64,000 nt of DNA from positions 682,001 through 746,000 of the forward strand of contig OZ059894.1 of the NCBI GenBank assembly GCA_964057225.1, written 5' to 3'. The notes beneath the pieces are model-generated. The model worked only from the letters and a program-made list of their open reading frames with translations. It was not told the DNA's origin and did no database searches. Of the stretch, positions 52,266 to 64,000 are shown in pieces (the first letter of the stretch is position 1; each line of letters begins with the position of its first letter). The position numbers and the translations under genes are program-made. This stretch comes from Auanema rhodensis (taxonomy: Eukaryota > Nematoda > Chromadorea > Rhabditida > Rhabditidae).

Positions 52266-55200
52266 CAAGTGCACATCACGTGTACATTTAATTAGCATAA
52301 ATTAAAGTTCACGTAAATTTCAAAGTCATGGTTACCATGCACCAATATCAATAACAATTTGTTTTTAGACTAATATGGACATGGGGAATCTAATTTTGAA
52401 AACCGCATCTCTTTATCTTTCACGTGAAGCGAGTTACATACCAAGTGCACATCACGTGTACATTTAATTAGCATAAATTAAAGTTCACGTAAATTTCAAA
52501 GTCATGGTTACCATGCACCAATATCAATAAAAATTTGTTTTTAGACTAATATGGACATGGGGAATCTAATTTTAAAAACCGCATCTCTTTATCTTTCACG
52601 TGAAGCGAGTTACATACCAAGTGCTCATCACGTGTACATTTAATTAGCATAAATTAAAGTTCACGTAATTTTCAAAGACATGGTTACCATGAACCAATAT
52701 CAATAAAAATTTGTTTTTAGACTAATATGGACATGGGGAATCTAATTTTGAAAACCGCATCTCTTTATCTTTCACGTGGAGCAAGTTACATACCAAGTGC
52801 ACATCACGTGTACATTTAATTAGCATAAATTAAAGTTCACGTAAATTTCAAAGTCATGGTTACCATGCACCAATATCAATAAAAATTTGTTTTTAGACTA
52901 ATATGGACATGGGGAATCTAATTTTGAAAACCGCATCTCTTTATCTTTCACGTGAAGCTAGTTACATACCAAGTGCACATCACGTGTACATTTAATTAGC
53001 ATAAATTGAAGTTCACGTAAATTTCAAAGTCATGGTTACCATGCACCAATATCAATAACAATTTGTTTTAGACTAATATGGACATGGGGAATCTAATTTT
53101 GAAAACCGCATCTCTTTATTTTTCACGTGAAGCGAGTTACATACCAAGTGCACATCACGTGTACATTTAAATAGCATAAATTAAAGTTCACGTAAATTTC
53201 AAAGTCATGGTTACCATGCACCAATATCAATAACAATTTGTTTTTAGACTAATATGGACATGGGGAATCTAATTTTGAAAACCGCATCTCTTTATCTTTC
53301 ACGTGAAGCGAGTTACATACCAAGTGCACATCACGTGTACATTTAATTAGCATAAATTAAAGTTCACGTAAATTTCAAAGTCATGGTTACCATGCACCAA
53401 TATCAATAAAAATTTGTTTTTAGACTAATATGGACATGGGGAATCTAATTTTAAAAACCGCATCTCTTTATCTTTCACGTGAAGCGAGTTACATACCAAG
53501 TGCACATCACGTGTACATTTAATTAGCATAAATTAAAGTTCACGTAAATTTCAAAGTCATGGTTACCATGCACCAATATCAATAAAAATTTGTTTTTAGA
53601 CTAATATGGACATGGGGAATCTAATTTTAAAAACCGCATCTCTTTATCTTTCACGTGAAGCGAGTTACATACCAAGTGCTCATCACGTGTACATTTAATT
53701 AGCATAAATTAAAGTTCACGTAATTTTCAAAGACATGGTTACCATGAACCAATATCAATAAAAATTTGTTTTTAGACTAATATGGACATGGGGAATCTAA
53801 TTTTGAAAACCGCATCTCTTTATCTTTCACGTGGAGCAAGTTACATACCAAGTGCACATCACGTGTACATTTAATTAGCATAAATTAAAGTTCACGTAAA
53901 TTTCAAAGTCATGGTTACCATGCACCAATATCAATAAAAATTTGTTTTTAGACTAATATGGACATGGGGAATCTAATTTTGAAAACCGCATCTCTTTATC
54001 TTTCACGTGAAGCTAGTTACATACCAAGTGCACATCACGTGTACATTTAATTAGCATAAATTGAAGTTCACGTAAATTTCAAAGTCATGGTTACCATGCA
54101 CCAATATCAATAACAATTTGTTTTAGACTAATATGGACATGGGGAATCTAATTTTGAAAACCGCATCTCTTTATCTCTCACGTGAAGCGAGTTACATACC
54201 AAGTGCACATCACGTGTACATTTAATTAGCATAAATTAAAGTTCACGTAAATTTCAAAGTCATGGTTACCATGCACCAATATCGATAAAAATTTGTTTTT
54301 AGACTAATATGGACATGGGGAATCTAATTTTGAAAATCGCATCTCTTTATCTTTCACGTGAAGCGAGTTACATACCAAGTGCACATCACGTGTACATTTA
54401 ATTAGCATAAATTAAAGTTCACGTAAATTTCAAAGTCATGGTTACCATGAACCAATATCAATAAAAATTTGTTTTTAGACTAATATGGACATGGGGAATC
54501 TAATTTTGAAAACCGCATCTCTTTATCTTTCACGTGAAGCGAGTTACATACCAAGTGCACATCACGTGTACATTTAATTAGCATAAATTAAAGTTCACGT
54601 AAATTTCAAAGTCATGGTTACCATGCACCAATATCAATAAAAATTTGTTTTTAGACTAATATGGACATGGGGAATCTAATTTTGAAAACCGCATCTCTTT
54701 ATCTTTCACGTGAAGCAAGTTACATACAAAGTGCACATCACGTGTACATTTAATTAGCATAAATTAAAGTTCACGTAAATTTCAAAGTCATGGTTACCAT
54801 GCACCAATATCGATAAAAATTTGTTTTTAGACTAATATGGACATGGGGAATCTAATTTTGAAAATCGCATCTCTTTATCTTTCACGTGAAGCTAGTTACA
54901 TACCAAGTGCACATCACGTGTACATTTAATTAGCATAAATTAAAGTTCACGTAAATTTCAAAGTCATGGTTACCATGAACCAATATCAATAAAAATTTGT
55001 TTTTAGACTAATATGGACATGGGGAATCTAATTTTGAAAACCGCATCTCTTTATCTTTCACGTGAAGCGAGTTACATACCAAGTGCACATCACGTGTACA
55101 TTTAATTAGCATAAATTGAAGTTCACGTAAATTTCAAAGTCATGGTTACCATGCACCAATATCAATAAAAATTCGTTTTTAGACTAATATGGACATGGGG

Positions 55201-55959
55201 AATCTAATTTTGAAAACCGCATCTTTTTATCTTTCACGTGAAGCGAGTTACATACCAAGTGCACATCAGGTGTACATTTAATTAGCATAAATTAAAGTTC
55301 ACGTAAATTTCAAAGTCATGGTTACCATGCACCAATATCAATAAAAATTTGTTTTTAGACTAATATGGACATGGGGAATCTAATTTTGAAAACCGCATCT
55401 CTTTATCTTTCACGTGAAGCGAGTTACATACCAAGTGCACATCACGTGTACATTTAATTAGCATAAATTAAAGTTCACGTAAATTTCAAAGTCATGGTTA
55501 CCATGAACCAATATCAATAAAAATTTGTTTTTAGACTAATATGGACATGGGGAATCTAATTTTGAAAACCGCATCTCTTTATCTTTCACGTGAAGCAAGT
55601 TACATACCAAGTGCACATCACGTGTACATTTAATTAGCATAAATTAAAGTTCACGTAAATTTCAAAGTCATGGTTACCATGCACCAATATCAATAAAAAT
55701 TTGTTTTTAGACTAATATGGACATGGGGAATCTAATTTTGAAAACCGCATCTCTTTATCTTTCACGTGAAGCAAGTTACATACCAAGTGCACATCACGTG
55801 TACATTTAATTAGCATAAATTAAAGTTCACGTAAATTTCAAAGTCATGGTTACCATGCACCAATATCAATAAAAATTTGTTTTTAGACTAATATGGACAT
55901 GGGGAATCTAATTTTGAAAACCGCATCTCTTTATCTTTCACGTGAAGCGAGTTACATAC
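52266..55959 (+). repeat. 21-monomer higher-order repeat, copy 1 (3,694 bp)
   Basis: Twenty-one monomers, two of them one base short, give 3,694 bp. Markers at 52,776 and 53,831 (GTGGAG), 53,677 (TGCTC), 54,172 (TATCTCTCAC), 54,724 (CATACAAAG) and 55,267 (CAGGTG) each recur exactly 3,694 bp later. The first monomer has A39 where copies 2 and 3 have G39, so the left edge is a recombination joint. Private changes: A at 53,171, and TGCTC at 52,622 where copies 2 and 3 have TGCAC. Confidence 0.9.
52321..54361 (+). repeat. 14-monomer-offset duplication, copy 2 (offset 2,461 bp)
   Basis: Partner of 49,860-51,900, with markers at 52,353, 52,622, 53,677, 52,776, 53,831 and 54,172. The match ends about 54,360, where copy 1 continues with a G39 monomer and this copy has A39. 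It is also the first part of the 21-monomer unit. Confidence 0.83.
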
Positions 55960-58900
55960 CAAGTGCACATCACGTGTACATTTAATTAGCATAAATTGAA
56001 GTTCACGTAAATTTCAAAGTCATGGTTACCATGCACCAATATCAATAACAATTTGTTTTTAGACTAATATGGACATGGGGAATCTAATTTTGAAAACCGC
56101 ATCTCTTTATCTTTCACGTGAAGCGAGTTACATACCAAGTGCACATCACGTGTACATTTAATTAGCATAAATTAAAGTTCACGTAAATTTCAAAGTCATG
56201 GTTACCATGCACCAATATCAATAAAAATTTGTTTTTAGACTAATATGGACATGGGGAATCTAATTTTAAAAACCGCATCTCTTTATCTTTCACGTGAAGC
56301 GAGTTACATACCAAGTGCACATCACGTGTACATTTAATTAGCATAAATTAAAGTTCACGTAATTTTCAAAGACATGGTTACCATGAACCAATATCAATAA
56401 AAATTTGTTTTTAGACTAATATGGACATGGGGAATCTAATTTTGAAAACCGCATCTCTTTATCTTTCACGTGGAGCAAGTTACATACCAAGTGCACATCA
56501 CGTGTACATTTAATTAGCATAAATTAAAGTTCACGTAAATTTCAAAGTCATGGTTACCATGCACCAATATCAATAAAAATTTGTTTTTAGACTAATATGG
56601 ACATGGGGAATCTAATTTTGAAAACCGCATCTCTTTATCTTTCACGTGAAGCTAGTTACATACCAAGTGCACATCACGTGTACATTTAATTAGCATAAAT
56701 TGAAGTTCACGTAAATTTCAAAGTCATGGTTACCATGCACCAATATCAATAACAATTTGTTTTAGACTAATATGGACATGGGGAATCTAATTTTAAAAAC
56801 CGCATCTCTTTATTTTTCACGTGAAGCGAGTTACATACCAAGTGCACATCACGTGTACATTTAATTAGCATAAATTAAAGTTCACGTAAATTTCAAAGTC
56901 ATGGTTACCATGCACCAATATCAATAACAATTTGTTTTTAGACTAATATGGACATGGGGAATCTAATTTTGAAAACCGCATCTCTTTATCTTTCACGTGA
57001 AGCGAGTTACATACCAAGTGCACATCACGTGTACATTTAATTAGCATAAATTAAAGTTCACGTAAATTTCAAAGTCATGGTTACCATTCACCAATATCAA
57101 TAAAAATTTGTTTTTAGACTAATATGGACATGGGGAATCTAATTTTAAAAACCGCATCTCTTTATCTTTCACGTGAAGCGAGTTACATACCAAGTGCACA
57201 TCACGTGTACATTTAATTAGCATAAATTAAAGTTCACGTAAATTTCAAAGTCATGGTTACCATGCACCAATATCAATAAAAATTTGTTTTTAGACTAATA
57301 TGGACATGGGGAATCTAATTTTAAAAACCGCATCTCTTTATCTTTCACGTGAAGCGAGTTACATACCAAGTGCTCATCACGTGTACATTTAATTAGCATA
57401 AATTAAAGTTCACGTAATTTTCAAAGACATGGTTACCATGAACCAATATCAATAAAAATTTGTTTTTAGACTAATATGGACATGGGGAATCTAATTTTGA
57501 AAACCGCATCTCTTTATCTTTCACGTGGAGCAAGTTACATACCAAGTGCACATCACGTGTACATTTAATTAGCATAAATTAAAGTTCACGTAAATTTCAA
57601 AGTCATGGTTACCATGCACCAATATCAATAAAAATTTGTTTTTAGACTAATATGGACATGGGGAATCTAATTTTGAAAACCGCATCTCTTTATCTTTCAC
57701 GTGAAGCTAGTTACATACCAAGTGCACATCACGTGTACATTTAATTAGCATAAATTGAAGTTCACGTAAATTTCAAAGTCATGGTTACCATACACCAATA
57801 TCAATAACAATTTGTTTTAGACTAATATGGACATGGGGAATCTAATTTTGAAAACCGCATCTCTTTATCTCTCACGTGAAGCGAGTTACATACCAAGTGC
57901 ACATCACGTGTACATTTAATTAGCATAAATTAAAGTTCACGTAAATTTCAAAGTCATGGTTACCATGCACCAATATCGATAAAAATTTGTTTTTAGACTA
58001 ATATGGACATGGGGAATCTAATTTTGAAAATCGCATCTCTTTATCTTTCACGTGAAGCGAGTTACATACCAAGTGCACATCACGTGTACATTTAATTAGC
58101 ATAAATTAAAGTTCACGTAAATTTCAAAGTCATGGTTACCATGAACCAATATCAATAAAAATTTGTTTTTAGACTAATATGGACATGGGGAATCTAATTT
58201 TGAAAACCGCATCTCTTTATCTTTCACGTGAAGCGAGTTACATACCAAGTGCACATCACGTGTACATTTAATTAGCATAAATTAAAGTTCACGTAAATTT
58301 CAAAGTCATGGTTACCATGCACCAATATCAATAAAAATTTGTTTTTAGACTAATATGGACATGGGGAATCTAATTTTGAAAACCGCATCTCTTTATCTTT
58401 CACGTGAAGCAAGTTACATACAAAGTGCACATCACGTGTACATTTAATTAGCATAAATTAAAGTTCACGTAAATTTCAAAGTCATGGTTACCATGCACCA
58501 ATATCGATAAAAATTTGTTTTTAGACTAATATGGACATGGGGAATCTAATTTTGAAAATCGCATCTCTTTATCTTTCACGTGAAGCTAGTTACATACCAA
58601 GTGCACATCACGTGTACATTTAATTAGCATAAATTAAAGTTCACGTAAATTTCAAAGTCATGGTTACGATGAACCAATATCAATAAAAATTTGTTTTTAG
58701 ACTAATATGGACATGGGGAATCTAATTTTGAAAACCGCATCTCTTTATCTTTCACGTGAAGCGAGTTACATACCAAGTGCACATCACGTGTACATTTAAT
58801 TAGCATAAATTGAAGTTCACGTAAATTTCAAAGTCATGGTTACCATGCACCAATATCAATAAAAATTCGTTTTTAGACTAATATGGACATGGGGAATCTA

Positions 58901-59653
58901 ATTTTGAAAACCGCATCTTTTTATCTTTCACGTGAAGCGAGTTACATACCAAGTGCACATCAGGTGTACATTTAATTAGCATAAATTAAAGTTCACGTAA
59001 ATTTCAAAGTCATGGTTACCATGCACCAATATCAATAAAAATTTGTTTTTAGACTAATATGGACATGGGGAATCTAATTTTGAAAACCGCATCTCTTTAT
59101 CTTTCACGTGAAGCGAGTTACATACCAAGTGCACATCACGTGTACATTTAATTAGCATAAATTAAAGTTCACGTAAATTTCAAAGTCATGGTTACCATGA
59201 ACCAATATCAATAAAAATTTGTTTTTAGACTAATATGGACATGGGGAATCTAATTTTGAAAACCGCATCTCTTTATCTTTCACGTGAAGCAAGTTACATA
59301 CCAAGTGCACATCACGTGTACATTTAATTAGCATAAATTAAAGTTCACGTAAATTTCAAAGTCATGGTTACCATGCACCAATATCAATAAAAATTTGTTT
59401 TTAGACTAATATGGACATGGGGAATCTAATTTTGAAAACCGCATCTCTTTATCTTTCACGTGAAGCAAGTTACATACCAAGTGCACATCACGTGTACATT
59501 TAATTAGCATAAATTAAAGTTCACGTAAATTTCAAAGTCATGGTTACCATGCACCAATATCAATAAAAATTTGTTTTTAGACTAATATGGACATGGGGAA
59601 TCTAATTTTGAAAACCGCATCTCTTTATCTTTCACGTGAAGCGAGTTACATAC
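55960..59653 (+). repeat. 21-monomer higher-order repeat, copy 2 (3,694 bp)
   Basis: It begins with the G39 monomer and holds GTGGAG at 56,470 and 57,525, TGCTC at 57,371, TATCTCTCAC at 57,866, CATACAAAG at 58,418 and CAGGTG at 58,961. Private changes I saw are at 56,795, 57,088, 57,792 and 58,668. Copies 1 and 2 therefore differ at only a handful of sites in 3.7 kb. Confidence 0.9.
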
Positions 59654-62490
59654 CAAGTGCACATCACGTGTACATTTAATTAGCATAAATTGAAGTTCAC
59701 GTAAATTTCAAAGTCATGGTTACCATGCACCAATATCAATAACAATTTGTTTTTAGACTAATATGGACATGGGGAATCTAATTTTGAAAACCGCATCTCT
59801 TTATCTTTCACGTGAAGCGAGTTACATACCAAGTGCACATCACGTGTACATTTAATTAGCATAAATTAAAGTTCACGTAAATTTCAAAGTCATGGTTACC
59901 ATGCACCAATATCAATAAAAATTTGTTTTTAGACTAATATGGACATGGGGAATCTAATTTTAAAAACCGCATCTCTTTATCTTTCACGTGAAGCGAGTTA
60001 CATACCAAGTGCACATCACGTGTACATTTAATTAGCATAAATTAAAGTTCACGTAATTTTCAAAGACATGGTTACCATGAACCAATATCAATAAAAATTT
60101 GTTTTTAGACTAATATGGACATGGGGAATCTAATTTTGAAAACCGCATCTCTTTATCTTTCACGTGGAGCAAGTTACATACCAAGTGCACATCACGTGTA
60201 CATTTAATTAGCATAAATTAAAGTTCACGTAAATTTCAAAGTCATGGTTACCATGCACCAATATCAATAAAAATTTGTTTTTAGACTAATATGGACATGG
60301 GGAATCTAATTTTGAAAACCGCATCTCTTTATCTTTCACGTGAAGCTAGTTACATACCAAGTGCACATCACGTGTACATTTAATTAGCATAAATTGAAGT
60401 TCACGTAAATTTCAAAGTCATGGTTACCATGCACCAATATCAATAACAATTTGTTTTAGACTAATATGGACATGGGGAATCTAATTTTGAAAACCGCATC
60501 TCTTTATTTTTCACGTGAAGCGAGTTACATACCAAGTGCACATCACGTGTACATTTAATTAGCATAAATTAAAGTTCACGTAAATTTCAAAGTCATGGTT
60601 ACCATGCACCAATATCAATAACAATTTGTTTTTAGACTAATATGGACATGGGGAATCTAATTTTGAAAACCGCATCTCTTTATCTTTCACGTGAAGCGAG
60701 TTACATACCAAGTGCACATCACGTGTACATTTAATTAGCATAAATTAAAGTTCACGTAAATTTCAAAGTCATGGTTACCATGCACCAATATCAATAAAAA
60801 TTTGTTTTTAGACTAATATGGACATGGGGAATCTAATTTTAAAAACCGCATCTCTTTATCTTTCACGTGAAGCGAGTTACATACCAAGTGCACATCACGT
60901 GTACATTTAATTAGCATAAATTAAAGTTCACGTAAATTTCAAAGTCATGGTTACCATGCACCAATATCAATAAAAATTTGTTTTTAGACTAATATGGACA
61001 TGGGGAATCTAATTTTAAAAACCGCATCTCTTTATCTTTCACGTGAAGCGAGTTACATACCAAGTGCTCATCACGTGTACATTTAATTAGCATAAATTAA
61101 AGTTCACGTAATTTTCAAAGACATGGTTACCATGAACCAATATCAATAAAAATTTGTTTTTAGACTAATATGGACATGGGGAATCTAATTTTGAAAACCG
61201 CATCTCTTTATCTTTCACGTGGAGCAAGTTACATACCAAGTGCACATCACGTGTACATTTAATTAGCATAAATTAACGTTCACGTAAATTTCAAAGTCAT
61301 GGTTACCATGCACCAATATCAATAAAAATTTGTTTTTAGACTAATATGGACATGGGGAATCTAATTTTGAAAACCGCATCTCTTTATCTTTCACGTGAAG
61401 CTAGTTACATACCAAGTGCACATCACGTGTACATTTAATTAGCATAAATTGAAGTTCACGTAAATTTCAAAGTCATGGTTACCATGCACCAATATCAATA
61501 ACAATTTGTTTTAGACTAATATGGACATGGGGAATCTAATTTTGAAAACCGCATCTCTTTATCTCTCACGTGAAGCGAGTTACATACCAAGTGCACATCA
61601 CGTGTACATTTAATTAGCATAAATTAAAGTTCACGTAAATTTCAAAGTCATGGTTACCATGCACCAATATCGATAAAAATTTGTTTTTAGACTAATATGG
61701 ACATGGGGAATCTAATTTTGAAAATCGCATCTCTTTATCTTTCACGTGAAGCGAGTTACATACCAAGTGCACATCACGTGTACATTTAATTAGCATAAAT
61801 TAAAGTTCACGTAAATTTCAAAGTCATGGTTACCATGAACCAATATCAATAAAAATTTGTTTTTAGACTAATATGGACATGGGGAATCTAATTTTGAAAA
61901 CCGCATCTCTTTATCTTTCACGTGAAGCGAGTTACATACCAAGTGCACATCACGTGTACATTTAATTAGCATAAATTAAAGTTCACGTAAATTTCAAAGT
62001 CATGGTTACCATGCACCAATATCAATAAAAATTTGTTTTTAGACTAATATGGACATGGGGAATCTAATTTTGAAAACCGCATCTCTTTATCTTTCACGTG
62101 AAGCAGGTTACATACAAAGTGCACATCACGTGTACATTTAATTAGCATAAATTAAAGTTCACGTAAATTTCAAAGTCATGGTTACCATGCACCAATATCG
62201 ATAAAAATTTGTTTTTAGACTAATATGGACATGGGGAATCTAATTTTGAAAATCGCATCTCTTTATCTTTCACGTGAAGCTAGTTACATACCAAGTGCAC
62301 ATCACGTGTACATTTAATTAGCATAAATTAAAGTTCACGTAAATTTCAAAGTCATGGTTACCATGAACCAATATCAATAAAAATTTGTTTTTAGACTAAT
62401 ATGGACATGGGGAATCTAATTTTGAAAACCGCATCTCTTTATCTTTCACGTGAAGCGAGTTACATACCAAGTGCACATCACGTGTACATT
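59654..62490 (+). repeat. 21-monomer higher-order repeat, copy 3, truncated (about 2.8 kb)
   Basis: It matches copy 2 at an offset of 3,694 bp: GTGGAG 60,164 and 61,219, TGCTC 61,065, TATCTCTCAC 61,560, CATACAAAG 62,112. Private changes are at 61,277 and 62,106. The match stops before 62,506, where G39 is expected but A39 is present, and the following monomers come from another part of the unit. Confidence 0.88.
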
Positions 62491-64000
62491 TAATTAGCAT
62501 AAATTAAAGTTCACGTAAATTTCAAAGTCATGGTTACCATGCACCAATATCAATAAAAATTTGTTTTTAGACTAATATGGACATGGGGAATCTAATTTTG
62601 AAAACCGCATCTCTTTATCTTTCACGTGGAGCAAGTTACATACCAAGTGCACATCACGTGTACATTTAATTAGCATAAATTAAAGTTCACGTAAAATTCA
62701 AAGTCATGGTTACCATGAACCAATATCAATAAAAATTTGTTTTTAGACTAATATGGACATGGGGAATCTAATTTTAAAAACCGCATCTCTTTATCTTTCA
62801 CGTGAAGCGAGTTACATACCAAGTGCACATCACGTGTACATTTAATTAGCATAAATTAAAGTTCACGTAAATTTCAAAGTCATGGTTACCATGCACCAAT
62901 ATCAATAAAAATTTGTTTTTAGACTAATATGGACATGGGGAATCTAATTTTAAAAACCGCATCTCTTTATCTTTCACGTGAAGCGAGTTACATACCAAGT
63001 GCTCATCACGTGTACATTTAATTAGCATAAATTAAAGTTCACGTAATTTTCAAAGACATGGTTACCATGAACCAATATCAATAAAAATTTGTTTTTAGAC
63101 TAATATGGACATGGGGAATCTAATTTTGAAAACCGCATCTCTTTATCTTTCACGTGGAGCAAGTTACATACCAAGTGCACATCACGTGTACATTTAATTA
63201 GCATAAATTAAAGTTCACGTAAATTTCAAAGTCATGGTTACCATGCACCAATATCAATAAAAATTTGTTTTTAGACTAATATGGACATGGGGAATCTAAT
63301 TTTGAAAACCGCATCTCTTTATCTTTCACGTGAAGCTAGTTACATACCAAGTGCACATCACGTGTACATTTAATTAGCATAAATTGAAGTTCACGTAAAT
63401 TTCAAAGTCATGGTTACCATGCACCAATATCAATAACAATTTGTTTTAGACTAATATGGACATGGGGAATCTAATTTTGAAAACCGCATCTCTTTATCTC
63501 TCACGTGAAGCGAGTTACATACCAAGTGCACATCACGTGTACATTTAATTAGCATAAATTAAAGTTCACGTAAATTTCAAAGTCATGGTTACCATGCACC
63601 AATATCGATAAAAATTTGTTTTTAGACTAATATGGACATGGGGAATCTAATTTTGAAAATCGCATCTCTTTATCTTTCACGTGAAGCGAGTTACATACCA
63701 AGTGCACATCACGTGTACATTTAATTAGCATAAATTAAAGTTCACGTAAATTTCAAAGTCATGGTTACCATGAACTAATATCAATAAAAATTTGTTTTTA
63801 GACTAATATGGACATGGGGAATCTAATTTTGAAAACCGCATCTCTTTATCTTTCACGTGAAGCGAGTTACATACCAAGTGCACATCACGTGTACATTTAA
63901 TTAGCATAAATTAAAGTTCACGTAAATTTCAAAGTCATGGTTACCATGCACCAATATCAATAAAAATTTGTTTTTAGACTAATATGGACATGGGGAATCT

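Larger units (their letters stand above)
1..64000 (+). repeat. 176-bp tandem satellite array (363.7 monomers), probably centromeric
   Basis: The unit starting CAAGTGCACATCACG at base 1 recurs at 177, 353 and onward to the last start at 63,875, always in the same orientation. Spacing between any two shared markers is a multiple of 176 bp, corrected by the few single-base indels. No other sequence interrupts the array. Monomers are about 32% G+C, and most differ from consensus at 0-6 positions. Short and long duplications of monomer groups give it higher-order structure. Arrays of this size, purity and unit length in eukaryotes are typically centromeric or pericentromeric, where such monomers package the centromeric histone. 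That role is inferred from architecture alone. The family was not recognised. Confidence 0.98.
48425..64000 (+). repeat. Satellite domain F: recently amplified higher-order repeats
   Basis: This domain is marked by linked variants: G39 (AAATTGAAG) with C90 (AATAACAAT) and a T5-to-T4 deletion in one monomer type; CACGTGGAGCAAG; TGCTCATC; TATCTCTCAC; AAAATCGC; and CAGGTGTAC. Most of the window's deletions lie here because one deletion was copied ten times (about 50,606 to 63,440). It includes a 14-monomer duplication and a 21-monomer higher-order repeat, listed separately. From about 62,500 to the end the blocks are rearranged: TGCTC steps 1,935 bp from 61,065 to 63,000. Confidence 0.85.

Noticed and set aside
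1-64000. CRISPR array
   Set aside because: The repeat is one continuous 176-bp unit with no alternation of short repeats and unique spacers, and no cas genes are present.
1-64000. Transposon or terminal-repeat element inside the array
   Set aside because: No stretch departs from the monomer; apparent block repeats are groups of satellite monomers in register, not elements with target-site duplications.
1-64000. Honeybee 176-bp AluI satellite, by unit length
   Set aside because: The consensus monomer has no AGCT site; AGCT appears only in the GAAGCTAG and GAGCTAC variants and the TTTAGCTTT monomers. Equal length alone is weak evidence.

Overview
The whole window is one tandem satellite DNA array. 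A unit of 176 bp repeats head to tail from the first base to the last, always on the same strand: 363 complete monomers plus the first 126 bp of a 364th. I saw no gene, RNA gene, transposon, CRISPR array, unique-sequence island or strand switch. The monomer is about 32% G+C. Adjacent monomers usually differ at only a few of 176 positions. The net length change over 64 kb is -14 bases, from 2 single-base insertions and 16 single-base deletions that I could find.

This points to a eukaryotic nuclear chromosome, from a long-read assembly of a centromeric or pericentromeric region. Nucleosome-scale monomers of 160-180 bp are typical of plant and many animal centromeric satellites. The family is not one I can name. 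One 20-bp stretch (monomer positions 102-121) matches the Arabidopsis 178-bp centromere repeat, as I remember it, at 16 of 20 bases, and a second match lies at similar spacing. A crucifer (Brassicaceae) or other plant source is therefore a guess worth testing, not a conclusion.

Layout, using private variants as markers: domain A (1 to about 17,640) is rich in variants and built from nested duplications of 4, 5, 9, 13, 21 and 25 monomers. Domain B (about 17,641-23,230) is nearly pure consensus. Domain C (about 23,231-28,161) has sparse variants and a 5-monomer duplication. Domain D (28,162-34,318) is a 9-monomer (1,584 bp) higher-order repeat whose units gained or lost monomers. Domain E (34,319 to about 48,424) is a mosaic containing an 11/12-monomer tandem duplication. 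Domain F (about 48,425-64,000) has a 14-monomer duplication (offset 2,461 bp), then a 21-monomer higher-order repeat (3,694 bp) in two full copies and one truncated copy.

Nothing here works together as genes do. The interest lies in the repeat itself. Each monomer holds several short dyads: two CACGTG sites (a third in some copies), a 13-15 bp dyad with CATGGT/ACCATG arms, and a 7-bp-arm inverted repeat. Some monomers are chimeras in which crossover points can be placed within tens of bases. All positions and offsets were read by eye from the sequence; identity levels and the family assignment need computation.
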